DNA of 64,000 nucleotides from NCBI RefSeq assembly GCF_017349315.1, contig NZ_JAFMPP010000003.1, positions 248,001 to 312,000 on the forward strand, given 5' to 3'. How positions within the stretch are numbered: position 1 is the stretch's first letter; each line of letters starts with the position of its first letter. The stretch comes from Jiella flava (lineage in GTDB: Bacteria; Pseudomonadota; Alphaproteobacteria; Rhizobiales; Rhizobiaceae). Shown here piece by piece: positions 56,442 to 64,000 of the stretch. A model generated the notes under the pieces. It saw only the letters and a list, made by a program, of their open reading frames with translations, did not search any database and was not told the DNA's origin. The position numbers and the translations under genes were made by a program.

Positions 56442-56798
56442 GGACTGCTCCAATCTTCGCCAAGAACAAGCGGCCGCGCCCTTCGCGGCCCGAGGATGCA
56501 CCGCGCATGCGAACCAACGCAGGCAGCGCGCGCCCTCAATCTCAGTGTTTGCCATGCCGTCGGTCGAATCTCGGCGAGAAGCGCGTCGATCGATCGCCGG
56601 GTTTTTACAGCTCGAAGGCCCGCCATTCGAGCGGAATGCGATGAACCGGAATCGCCATTTTGCTCCCAGCCTTTGTTTTGCCGCATGATGGTGCCGAAAC
56701 GTCATGCAACGTTTCGGCACCATGCTCTAGCGAGCCTTCAGGGCTGCGGTGCATCCCGTGAGGCAATGCTCCGCAGCCCGATTGTCAGTCCGGAAGGA
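56442..56798 (-). promoter_or_regulatory. tctC-tctB intergenic stem-loop region
   Basis: A 357-base gap inside the tct operon. It has no gene. Its main feature is a perfect 15-bp stem (56688-56702 with 56709-56723; arms ATGGTGCCGAAACGT and complement) and a 6-base loop, 76 bases past the tctC stop. With no T run after it, it looks more like an RNA-stabilising or processing stem than a terminator, and would let tctC be expressed above tctBA. Confidence 0.7.
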
Positions 56799-57767
56799 CT
56801 ATTGGATCAGGCCGGCGTCCTTGGCGATGCCGGTCATCCGCTCGACGCGCTTCTTCATGTCGGCGTCCATCTCCTTGCCGGAGAGGTCCATCGGCAGGAG
56901 CCCCTTGTCCTTGACGAGCTTGGCCCAGGCGTCCGTGGCGTAGGCCGCTTTGAAGGCCTCGACCCACTTGTTGTAGGCTTCGTCCGAGACGTTCTTGCCC
57001 ATGTAGTAGCCGCGCACGATCGGCCATTCGGCATCGTAACCGAGTTCCTTGGCGGTCGGCACCTCGGCGAAGGGCGCCGGCAGGCGCTTGTCGCTCAACA
57101 CCGCCAAAATGCGCATTTCGCCGGTGCCCAGATGCGAGACCATTTCGCCGATATCGCCGAAATAGACCTTGATCGAGCCGCCGAGCAGCCCGGCGATCGC
57201 GTCGCCGCCGCCATCGAAGGCGACATAGCGCATCTTGCGAGGGTCGACATTCTTCGACTTCAACAGGATCGCGGCCTTCATCCAGTCCTGCGAGCCGACC
57301 GAGCCGCCGGCGCCAACGACCACAGAGCCGGGATCCTTCTCGACCACGGCCATCAGGTCGTCGAGAGTCTTGTAGGGGCTGTCGGCCTTAACGATGACGG
57401 CGCCGTAATCGGTGCCGGCCGTCGCCAGGAAGCGAACGTCCTTGGCGCCCCACTGGCCGTATTTGCCGATCGCCATATTGAGCAGCGAGCCGGAGGAAAA
57501 TGCGACGATCGCGTTCGGATCGTCGGTGCGGGTCGTGTTGAACAGGTTGATCGCGACGGCGCCGATGCCGCCGGGCATGAAGGTCACTTCCATCGGCGTC
57601 TTGAGCTGCTTCTCCAGACCCTGCTGCGCGATGCGGCAGGTCAGATCGAAGCCGCCGCCGGGTTTGGCCGGCGCGACGCATTCGGGTCGGCTGATGTCCT
57701 GGGCGAGTGCCGGAACGGCAATGACGCTGGCCAGAAGCAGAACGGATGCGATGTTGAGCAATTTCAT
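56799..57767 (-). CDS. tctC: tripartite tricarboxylate transporter binding protein TctC
   Basis: A 322-residue periplasmic substrate-binding protein with a clear signal peptide ending VPALAQ near residue 23. The Bug/TctC hallmarks are CVAPAKPGGGFDLTCRIAQQ near 30-49 and VVVGAGGSVGSQDW near 140. It captures the carboxylate for TctAB. A GGAGGA precedes the start. Transcribed divergently from tctD. Confidence 0.95.
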   Translation of the reverse strand: MKLLNIASVLLLASVIAVPALAQDISRPECVAPAKPGGGFDLTCRIAQQGLEKQLKTPMEVTFMPGGIGAVAINLFNTTRTDDPNAIVAFSSGSLLNMAIGKYGQWGAKDVRFLATAGTDYGAVIVKADSPYKTLDDLMAVVEKDPGSVVVGAGGSVGSQDWMKAAILLKSKNVDPRKMRYVAFDGGGDAIAGLLGGSIKVYFGDIGEMVSHLGTGEMRILAVLSDKRLPAPFAEVPTAKELGYDAEWPIVRGYYMGKNVSDEAYNKWVEAFKAAYATDAWAKLVKDKGLLPMDLSGKEMDADMKKRVERMTGIAKDAGLIQ

Positions 57768-58047
57768 AGTGGGTCCTCCCATCGGGCTTGTACCGGTGAG
57801 AGAGGCCGGCCGACCTGTCGGACGGTGAGTCCTTGACACTGCTGCCGATACCGTTTCCGGTGCAACTCCTCCAGAAGCCATTGCACTGGTTCCTCTCTCC
57901 CAAGCTTGGGCTTTAGAGGGTTTTGCTGACCGCCGCTTGACGCGAAACTGACGGGACGCTGACACTGCCGATGTGGCGCTTTGTATTGCAACGCGGCACA
58001 TTTGGTCGCTTCTCAAACCCTCGGCGGACCGCTAAGCCTGATCAATC
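57768..58047. promoter_or_regulatory. tctC-tctD divergent control region with direct repeats
   Basis: The region holds both promoters of the divergent tct operons. A direct repeat, TGACACTGCTGCCGAT at 57834-57849 and TGACACTGCCGAT at 57960-57972, and GTCAG-N6-GTCAG on the minus strand (within 57940-57965) are candidate TctD sites. No exact consensus is known to me. Confidence 0.4.
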
Positions 58048-58722
58048 ATGCGAATTTTGCTTGTCGAAGACAGCGGTGACCTCTCCGAAGCCATTCTCGA
58101 ACGGTTTCGCGGTGAGGGCCATGCGATCGACCTCGAGACCGATGGGGCCGAGGCGGAGGCGTTGTTACGGCACGCGAGCTTCGACGTCGTCATCCTCGAC
58201 ATCAACCTGCCTTCGATGAACGGCTATGAGGTGCTGCGGGCGATGCGGGCGCGGGGCGACCGCACGCCGGTGCTGGTGCTGACGGCGCGCTCTGAAATCG
58301 ACGACCGGATCGTTGGTCTCGATGTCGGGGCTGACGACTACATGATCAAGCCGTTCGATTTTCGTGAGCTTTCGGCACGCTGCCGGGCGCTGGTTCGCAG
58401 GCGTACGGGCGAGGCCAGCAACGTCTTCGTCCACGGCGCTTTCGAGTTCGATCGCGGGGCGCGGCGAGCCTTGCTCGGCGGCGTCGATCTGGAACTGCGC
58501 CAGCGCGAGCTGCAAGTGTTGGAGCTGTTTCTCGGCCAGCTCGGCCGTGTCCTCACCAAGGACGAGGTCGTCGATCGGATCTACACGTTCGACGAGGCGC
58601 CAAGCCTCAACGCCATCGAGCAGACGATGACGCGGTTGCGCAAGAAGCTCGAGGGTTCGCCTGTGCAGATCCGGACGATTCGCGGGCTCGGCTATATCGC
58701 CAGCATCAACGATGCGTCATGA
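58048..58722 (+). CDS. tctD: OmpR-family response regulator TctD
   Basis: A 224-residue regulator. The receiver domain has Asp8, phospho-acceptor Asp51 (VVILDINLPSMNGYE) and Lys in DYMIKPFDF; the winged-helix domain (about 125-220) ends with RTIRGLGYIA. It should activate the divergent tctCBA operon in response to TctE. Its stop overlaps the tctE start. Confidence 0.92.
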   Translation: MRILLVEDSGDLSEAILERFRGEGHAIDLETDGAEAEALLRHASFDVVILDINLPSMNGYEVLRAMRARGDRTPVLVLTARSEIDDRIVGLDVGADDYMIKPFDFRELSARCRALVRRRTGEASNVFVHGAFEFDRGARRALLGGVDLELRQRELQVLELFLGQLGRVLTKDEVVDRIYTFDEAPSLNAIEQTMTRLRKKLEGSPVQIRTIRGLGYIASINDAS

Positions 58723-60158
58723 CGGCGACGGATCACGCGCCGCAAATTCGGCCATACTCCCTGCGCCGGCGGCTGATGATCGCCTCGATGGCGGTGTTTG
58801 CGAGCCTGATCGCAATTTTGTCGGTGGGCCTGTGGACCTATGCCGGCAGCGCCGCAGACCAGACCTATGACCTGTTGTTGCGCGGCGCGGCGATCGCGAT
58901 CCTCGAACGCGTCACGGTGACGCCCGAAGGAATCGATATCGACCTGCCGCCATCGGCCCTCGAAATCCTAACGCTCGATCAGGACGACCGGGTTTTTTAC
59001 CGGATCGTCGACGAGCACGGCACGACGCTGACCGGGACGCCGGATCTGCCAACGGACGGCCTTTTCACCCGGCCGCTGCCGCGACAGGAGCCGGTGTTCT
59101 TCGACAGCGTCTACAGCGGCGAGAGGGTTCGCTTCGTTGTCAATGGTCGCACACTCCTGAGCGCCGACAAGCCACAATGGATCGGTGTGCAGATCGGCCA
59201 GACCCGCATCGCCCGCAACGCCATGCAATGGGATCTGATCCTCAAAGGTCTGATTCCACTGGGCGCTCTGGCGCTCACGGGCGTGCTCTTGGCGCGCGCC
59301 GGCATCGGCTTGGCCATGCGCCCGCTCTCCGGCATCGAGCGCGACATTCGCAGCCGCCAGCCCAATGATCTGCAGCCGCTCAGCACCGCGCCGCCGCGCG
59401 AAATCGAGAGTCTGATCACCGCCATCAACGGTTTCATGCGGCGGCTCGACATTTCGCGCGGTCAGGCCGAATCCTTCATTGCCGACGTCGCCCATCAGAT
59501 GCGCACGTCGCTGGCGACGCTCTATGGCCATCTCGAACGCGCGGACAACAGTGGCAAGGATGGCGCGCTTGCGGTCGTCAAAGCGCGCGATCAGGCCCAG
59601 CGCACCGTCCGGTTGACCAACCAGCTCCTCAGCCACGCGATGGTGATCCATCGCGCCGACAAGCAGATGTTCCAGCCGGTCGATCTGGCGGCGTTGGTCT
59701 GCCGGCTTTTGGAGGAGATTATCCGCGACGACAAAGCCGGCGCCATCGAATTTGCCGTGGAGCTGCCGCAGGAGGGCGGCGTGCCGACGGTCGACGGCGA
59801 TCCGATCGCGCTGCGCGAGGCGCTGCGCAATCTGGTCGATAATGCTGTGCGCCACGGCCCTTTGGACAATCAGATCACCTTGCGGGTCGAAGCCACCGAT
59901 CTGAGGAGCCACCCTGCTTATGCGATCAGCGTCGAGGATGCCGGGCCGGGCATTTGCGACGCCGACAAGCCGCGGGTGACCGAGCGGTTCTATTCGAGCG
60001 GTCCGGGCGGCGGTTCGGGGGTGGGGCTGGCGATCGTCGCGGCGGTCGCCGAGAGCCACAAGGGCGCGTTTCGCCTATCCGATCGGATGCCTTGCGGCTT
60101 GTGCGTCACGATCACGTTGCCACGACGCCAGGCTGAGATTGTAGGAGGCGGGGCGTGA
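58719..60158 (+). CDS. tctE: sensor histidine kinase TctE
   Basis: A 479-residue kinase: membrane segment 1 (about 15-38), a periplasmic region of about 135 residues, membrane segment 2 (about 175-195), linker, H-box ADVAHQMRTSLATLYGH with His259, N-box LRNLVDNAVRHGP and GGGSGVGLAIVAAVAESH. The normal Pro after the H-box Thr is Ser here. The start overlaps tctD by 4 bases. Confidence 0.92.
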   Translation: MTATDHAPQIRPYSLRRRLMIASMAVFASLIAILSVGLWTYAGSAADQTYDLLLRGAAIAILERVTVTPEGIDIDLPPSALEILTLDQDDRVFYRIVDEHGTTLTGTPDLPTDGLFTRPLPRQEPVFFDSVYSGERVRFVVNGRTLLSADKPQWIGVQIGQTRIARNAMQWDLILKGLIPLGALALTGVLLARAGIGLAMRPLSGIERDIRSRQPNDLQPLSTAPPREIESLITAINGFMRRLDISRGQAESFIADVAHQMRTSLATLYGHLERADNSGKDGALAVVKARDQAQRTVRLTNQLLSHAMVIHRADKQMFQPVDLAALVCRLLEEIIRDDKAGAIEFAVELPQEGGVPTVDGDPIALREALRNLVDNAVRHGPLDNQITLRVEATDLRSHPAYAISVEDAGPGICDADKPRVTERFYSSGPGGGSGVGLAIVAAVAESHKGAFRLSDRMPCGLCVTITLPRRQAEIVGGGA

Positions 60159-61213
60159 TGCGCGCAGGCTGGATCCTCACGGCGCTCGGCGTCCTCGTGG
60201 CGACAGCGTTCGTCCTGCTGCATGAGGGGTGGCCGCGTTCGACAGGGACGCGGCCCGTCAAGCTCGAACTGTGGAGTGCCACCGACACCTCCGCCATGGC
60301 GGCCATCGTGGCCGGCTTCGAAGCCTCGCATCCCGGCGTTACGGTCCACTACACCGAGTTCAATACCTCCGAGTTGCAGAAGGCGGTTTTCGCCGCAAAG
60401 ACCAAGCCTGATCTCATCATTTCTCCGGCCATGGATCTGCAGGTGCAACTCGTCAATCGGGGCTTGGCGAGCCCGGTGGCGGACGTTCCGCAAACGCCGG
60501 ACTGGTCGCGCTGGCGCGGGGAACTCTTCGGCTTCACCAAGGAACCGGTGGCGCTGGTTTATAATCGCGCGGCCTTCGCCCACCGCCGGCTGCCCGAGAC
60601 GCGCTCGGACCTCGCCGGCATGATCCGCGACGATCCGGCGTTTTTCGACGGACGGGTCGGCACTTATGACGTTGCCCTGTCCGGCGTCGGCTACATGTTC
60701 GCGACCCAGGACGCGCAACGTGGTTTCCAAGCGTCCCGCCTGGTCGAATCCCTCGGCCGGGCCAAGGTAAAGACCTATTGCTGCACGCTCGACATGGTGC
60801 GCGACGTTGCCGACAGCAGGCTGGTGCTCGCCTACAACGTCATCGGCTCCTATGCCCTCAAAAAGGTCGAGGCCGATCCGCGTCTCGGCATCTTGCTGCT
60901 CAGCGATTACGCGCTGGTCTTTACGCGGTCGGTTTTGGTGACGAAAGCGTCCGCCGCCAAGACCGCGGCCGGGTCGTTCGTGCGCTTTCTCCTGTCGCCG
61001 GCAGGACAGAGGCTGATCGACGAGCGCTCCGCCCTGTTGCCGCTGGTGCGAAACGCACACGCCACACCGTGGGCCTTCGAATCGCGCTTCGACGCCAATA
61101 CCGCACTCCTTCCCATCCGCCTGCGGCCGAGTCTGTTAACCTGGCTCGACGCCCGAAAGCAGGAAAAATTCCTGCGCGATTGGCAAGCCTCGATCTCCGG
61201 ACGCGCACAATGA
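60158..61213 (+). CDS. periplasmic solute-binding protein co-encoded with TctDE
   Basis: A 351-residue ABC-type (iron/spermidine-like) binding protein with an N-terminal membrane or signal segment (ILTALGVLVATAFVLL). The fold is suggested by LWSATDTSAMAAIVAGFEASHPG near residue 40 and FGFTKEPVALVYNRAAFA near 125. No ABC transporter is nearby. The start overlaps the tctE stop and AGGAGG lies 9 bases upstream, so it is probably an accessory ligand sensor for TctE. A GTG at 60155 is an alternative start. Confidence 0.8.
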   Translation: MRAGWILTALGVLVATAFVLLHEGWPRSTGTRPVKLELWSATDTSAMAAIVAGFEASHPGVTVHYTEFNTSELQKAVFAAKTKPDLIISPAMDLQVQLVNRGLASPVADVPQTPDWSRWRGELFGFTKEPVALVYNRAAFAHRRLPETRSDLAGMIRDDPAFFDGRVGTYDVALSGVGYMFATQDAQRGFQASRLVESLGRAKVKTYCCTLDMVRDVADSRLVLAYNVIGSYALKKVEADPRLGILLLSDYALVFTRSVLVTKASAAKTAAGSFVRFLLSPAGQRLIDERSALLPLVRNAHATPWAFESRFDANTALLPIRLRPSLLTWLDARKQEKFLRDWQASISGRAQ

Positions 61214-61621
61214 CCGCCACGAAAGTCGCCCGGTTCAGAGCACGCTCAAAAGCGGAAACGGTGCAAAATCTGTTCAAACCATAATGTCATGATGATCTGC
61301 AGGCTTGAGGCGGCCCTTCGCGAAGTCGGCCCAGCCACCACAATTTGGTCCGCTTCCGTTGAGAAGTCGGTTATCCAATGGCGACGTCGTTTGTGCCTCG
61401 TTGAGACGGCGCGTCCTGCTGAAATCTCGACGGACTGAAAATTCTTCGCGCAATCCCCCCAAAAATGCCGAGAGGCCAAAGAGGAAGCTCTAGGAAACGC
61501 GAGCACGCTGTAGCAAAAAGAGGCGGACGAAAGCGCCGTTCGACGTGTTTCGCCGCTCGGACGAAGGGCAATGCCGGGAGAGATCATGCCGGACACAAAG
61601 TTAGCCGTAAAGCGGAGCAGA
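61214..61621. other. intergenic region with no recognised gene
   Basis: No gene is supported in these 408 bases. The part around 61235-61275 (GCTCAAAAGCGGAAACGG and neighbours) looks like a common rhizobial intergenic sequence. GGAG at 61613-61616 is the ribosome site of the next gene. Confidence 0.4.
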
Positions 61622-63370
61622 ATGAGCACCACGACCGACACGCGCCCCGACATTCACCGAATCTGCGTTCTCATTCTTGGCATGCACCGCTCCGGCACCT
61701 CGGCGTTGTCAGGTGTGCTGCACCATTTAGGATGTGATCTCGCGGCCCATCGTCTCGACGCCAATTCGTCGAATGGGGCCGGCTTTTTCGATTCTTCCGT
61801 CATCCGGCAATTCAATGAGGAAATCCTCGCGTCGGCGGGGTCATCATGGGACGAATTCCAAGCCTTCAGTCCGGAATGGCGGGCGTCGGCCCACGGACAG
61901 GATTTCCTCGATCGCGCGGTGGACCTCTTGGGCCGCGAATTTGGCCAGTCCAGGCTGTTCGTGATCAAGGACCCCCGCATCTGCCGCTTCGCGCCCTTCT
62001 GGATTGACGCCCTTGGTCGTATCGGCTGCGAGATCAGGCCGATCTTGATGATCCGCAGTCCTTTGGATGTCGGACATTCCATGCGGCAGCGCCATCAGTT
62101 CTCGGAAGCGCTCTCGCAGATGATCTGGCTGCGTCATGGTCTCGACGCTGAGGCGGCCACGCGCGGTTTCGCTCCCAAGCGCCTGACGACGAATTTCGAT
62201 CAGCTCATGCAGGGATGGGAGATCGTTGCCGAACGGGCGCGCCGGCAGCTGGATATCATTTGGCCGCGTTCGATCGAAGCGGTCGAATTCGATGTCGCGC
62301 ATTTCCTCTCCACCGACCATCGGCATCACCCTGCCGGAGATGCACAGGTTCTTGGCAATCCGCTTTTGACCGAGTGGGTGCGTGAATTTTATCATGTTCT
62401 CAGCCGTTGGGCCGAGGCTGGTGAAGACCCGGACGACTATCCGGTTCTCGATCGCATCAAAGCCGAATTCGATATTGCGTCTCGGGCATTCTCGCGTTTG
62501 TCGCGTGCAGAGCGGGATCAGACCGTCACAATCCGCGCGAAAGTCGAAAGCCTGACGAAGGAGCGCGACAGTCTCACGGCCGCGGCAGAGGACAAGACGC
62601 GGGCCGCGGAAGACGGGCGCCGTGCTGTCACGGAAAAATTGCTGAAGGAACGCGCCGAGTTTGAAACGCTGCGGGTGGATTTTGCCGAGCAGGTCCAGGC
62701 CAAGACCCACGACAATCAGCTCGCCGCTCATCGCATCGTCGCGCTGGAAGCGCAGGTCAAGGAGACCTTAAAGCGAGAGAGTGCCTTGGCCCGGCAGCTG
62801 CAGGAGCAGGAGGCTCGCAGCGAGCGGCAATTTGCGGTTCTCGAAGCGCGTCTTCAAGACAACGACAAGCTCCTGGCGCAGCAGAAGCTCGAGGCATCGT
62901 CCGAGCGCGAAGGCCTTCAAAGGCTTCTCATCGAGAACGCGGCTCGCTCGGAACGAGACCGGATGACGCTTGAGCGCGCCTTGGATCAAGCGACCCGGAA
63001 GGCGGATGCGCAAAGGATCGAGATCGCAAAATTGACCAGTCAGGCGAAGAAGCCTGCGGTGATTCAGCCTGATGTGAAACCGGACATTCTTCAGAAAAAA
63101 GCGGACGAGCTCGCTGATCTTAAGAGGCGTCTTGCAAAAGCCGAGCAATTGAAGCGCCAGCGTGATGTCGAGGCGGACGCCTTGGCCAAAAAGCTTGAAT
63201 TGCGGACGGATGAAATCCGTACTTTGAAAAGCCTTGCCAAGAAAGTGCATCGGGAGCGTGATGAGGCAGTTCATCAGCTATTTCTGATCAAGAATGGTTT
63301 GACCTGGAAGATGATCGCGCCAACCCGCCGATTCGTGCTTGGATGTCGAAAGATATTGCGCGGGCGGTAA
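61622..63370 (+). CDS. sulfotransferase-fold protein with long coiled coil
   Basis: A 582-residue protein. Residues about 10-260 are sulfotransferase-like: the PAPS phosphosulfate loop GMHRSGTSALSGVL at 20-33 and the 3'-phosphate site IRSPLDVGHSM near 145. Residues about 285-550 are a continuous Lys/Glu/Gln-rich coiled coil. The last 25 residues, NGLTWKMIAPTRRF, resemble the S-x-x-W-x-x-T-x-P-x-R motif at the ends of many polysaccharide-assembly enzymes. It may sulfate a cell-surface glycan. The ATG at 61622 has GGAG 5 bases upstream; ATGs at 61571 and 61586 are possible. Confidence 0.82.
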   Translation: MSTTTDTRPDIHRICVLILGMHRSGTSALSGVLHHLGCDLAAHRLDANSSNGAGFFDSSVIRQFNEEILASAGSSWDEFQAFSPEWRASAHGQDFLDRAVDLLGREFGQSRLFVIKDPRICRFAPFWIDALGRIGCEIRPILMIRSPLDVGHSMRQRHQFSEALSQMIWLRHGLDAEAATRGFAPKRLTTNFDQLMQGWEIVAERARRQLDIIWPRSIEAVEFDVAHFLSTDHRHHPAGDAQVLGNPLLTEWVREFYHVLSRWAEAGEDPDDYPVLDRIKAEFDIASRAFSRLSRAERDQTVTIRAKVESLTKERDSLTAAAEDKTRAAEDGRRAVTEKLLKERAEFETLRVDFAEQVQAKTHDNQLAAHRIVALEAQVKETLKRESALARQLQEQEARSERQFAVLEARLQDNDKLLAQQKLEASSEREGLQRLLIENAARSERDRMTLERALDQATRKADAQRIEIAKLTSQAKKPAVIQPDVKPDILQKKADELADLKRRLAKAEQLKRQRDVEADALAKKLELRTDEIRTLKSLAKKVHRERDEAVHQLFLIKNGLTWKMIAPTRRFVLGCRKILRGR

Positions 63371-63380
63371 GGCGTTCCTG

Positions 63381-63411
63381 TTTAGAGCGCCCTGCGTCCG
63401 ATCGGACGCAG
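63381..63411 (+). repeat. short palindromic interspersed repeat (type 1)
   Basis: TTTAGAGCGCCCTGCGTCCG followed by ATCGGACGCAG, centred on a perfect 16-bp palindrome. The same element, inverted, is at 27461-27487. It directly precedes the type 2 repeat at 63428. Confidence 0.65.
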
Positions 63412-63427
63412 AAAAAAGGTCGCTCTC

Positions 63428-63489
63428 ACCCTTTGAATCGACGCATCGTGCTTTGCCGAAAATCGATTCCGATTTTCTCGCCGATGCTG
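63428..63489 (-). repeat. interspersed intergenic repeat (type 2), copy 2
   Basis: Minus-strand copy of the 62-bp element at 53306-53367, identical at 58 of 62 positions; the mismatches cluster in the first 20 bases. Confidence 0.85.
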
Positions 63490-63622
63490 TGGGCGCGTGG
63501 AGCGTTCGAAATGACGCAAGCGCTCTTCACCAGATTGCGGCGCCCAATGTGGAGCGCCCCATCTTGGCGGAGATGGAGGAGTGTGATCGCGCCTCGAGCG
63601 CGCGCCCTCGCTTTTGGACGGA

Positions 63623-64000
63623 TTAATTGCCCGCAGACGGCAGTGCCGGCATCGGGATGCGGGGTGTGGCGCTGTTTATCGAGCTTTCCGCGCTTACGCG
63701 GCCGTTGAGGCTTTCCTCGGGACTGGGGACGATCGTGGCGGTGCGACGGGCTTTGGCCGTCTGGATCGGTTTGGGCTGCGGTGGGGCGCCAGTCGGCGGT
63801 GTGACCGGCTGCGGTGAGGCTGGTGTCGTCGCGACGCCGAGGCGGGCGTTGGCGATTGCCAGCGCGTCGGCACCGGAGGCGAAGCGGCCGCCTGCGGCAT
63901 CGTCGGGCGAGCCGTCGCGTCGATCGGCGAAGGGCAGATCAAGGCTGCGCAGAACCGCGACGAGCCGGGCCGTCGGCTGCTCGTCGCAGAGGCGAATCCG
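63623..64000 (-). CDS. proline-rich protein, C-terminal part (5' partial)
   Basis: A minus-strand frame is open from the window edge to a TAA at 63625-63623, giving 125 residues of the C-terminus. The first 60 residues look folded (ARLVAVLRSLDLPFADRR, FASGADALAIANARLG); the rest is a Pro/Ala/Thr-rich, probably disordered tail ending PALPSAGN. No domain is recognised. Codon pattern supports coding on this strand. Confidence 0.6.
   Translation of the reverse strand, partial: RIRLCDEQPTARLVAVLRSLDLPFADRRDGSPDDAAGGRFASGADALAIANARLGVATTPASPQPVTPPTGAPPQPKPIQTAKARRTATIVPSPEESLNGRVSAESSINSATPRIPMPALPSAGN

Noticed and set aside
63391..63420. Rho-independent terminator after the sulfotransferase gene
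   Set aside because: The palindrome is followed by A residues on the plus strand and the T run precedes it on the minus strand, so the orientation is wrong for either gene.

Overview
The window is GC-rich, dense bacterial DNA, most likely from an alphaproteobacterium of the order Hyphomicrobiales (rhizobia and relatives). This is inferred from an AglA/AglK alpha-glucoside operon end, a giant NAD-glutamate dehydrogenase, a groESL operon with an RpoH-type promoter and a perfect CIRCE element, a DivJ/PleC-like kinase, a DUF1289 protein, a TIGR01459-type HAD protein and a TctCBA/TctDE transporter locus. I saw no rRNA, tRNA or CRISPR array.

Layout. 1-3.3 kb: end of an alpha-glucoside uptake and hydrolysis operon (GNAT fragment, aglA, aglK). 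3.5-8.4 kb: TVP38-type membrane protein, MerA-like flavoprotein, orphan histidine kinase, TSUP permease. 8.4-13.6 kb, minus strand: GAF-PAS-GGDEF-EAL protein, membrane retropepsin-like protease, DUF1289 protein, a second histidine kinase. 13.8-17.0 kb: GST, Fe-S uracil-DNA glycosylase, aspS.

17.0-27.5 kb is the accessory region and the most interesting part. A very AT-rich leader precedes seven co-directional genes: a fungal-type GH15 glucoamylase-like protein; a GMC flavoprotein of the bacterial FAD-glucose dehydrogenase type with a C-x5-C-x3-C iron-sulfur motif; a fusion of a VioB-like ferritin domain to a sugar-dehydrogenase gamma-subunit-like domain; an IolE-like TIM barrel; a second sugar-isomerase TIM barrel; an MBL-fold hydrolase; and a pyruvate-decarboxylase-type ThDP enzyme. 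A decayed IS5-type transposase follows. I read this as a horizontally acquired sugar oxidation pathway: release a sugar, oxidise it, open a lactone or keto-sugar, dehydrate or isomerise, decarboxylate. It may use an unusual soluble dehydrogenase whose gamma subunit is fused to a ferritin-like domain. The substrate is unknown.

28-46 kb is largely housekeeping: csbD, groEL (with a duplicated 96-bp 3' module), groES, a HAD protein, ribF, ileS, a lipoprotein, tadA, an RluB-like pseudouridine synthase with long basic tails, rsmD, a split-site pair of M16 peptidases, a patatin and an Atg22-like MFS permease. A truncated higA antitoxin lies at 45.9 kb. 46.2-53.3 kb: NAD-GDH, LemA, a small membrane protein and pdxY. 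53.4-61.2 kb: tctC-tctB-tctA-abrB divergent from tctD-tctE and a periplasmic binding protein, a complete tricarboxylate-type uptake and sensing locus. The window ends with a sulfotransferase-coiled-coil protein, two short interspersed repeats, and the C-terminal part of an unidentified proline-rich protein on the minus strand.
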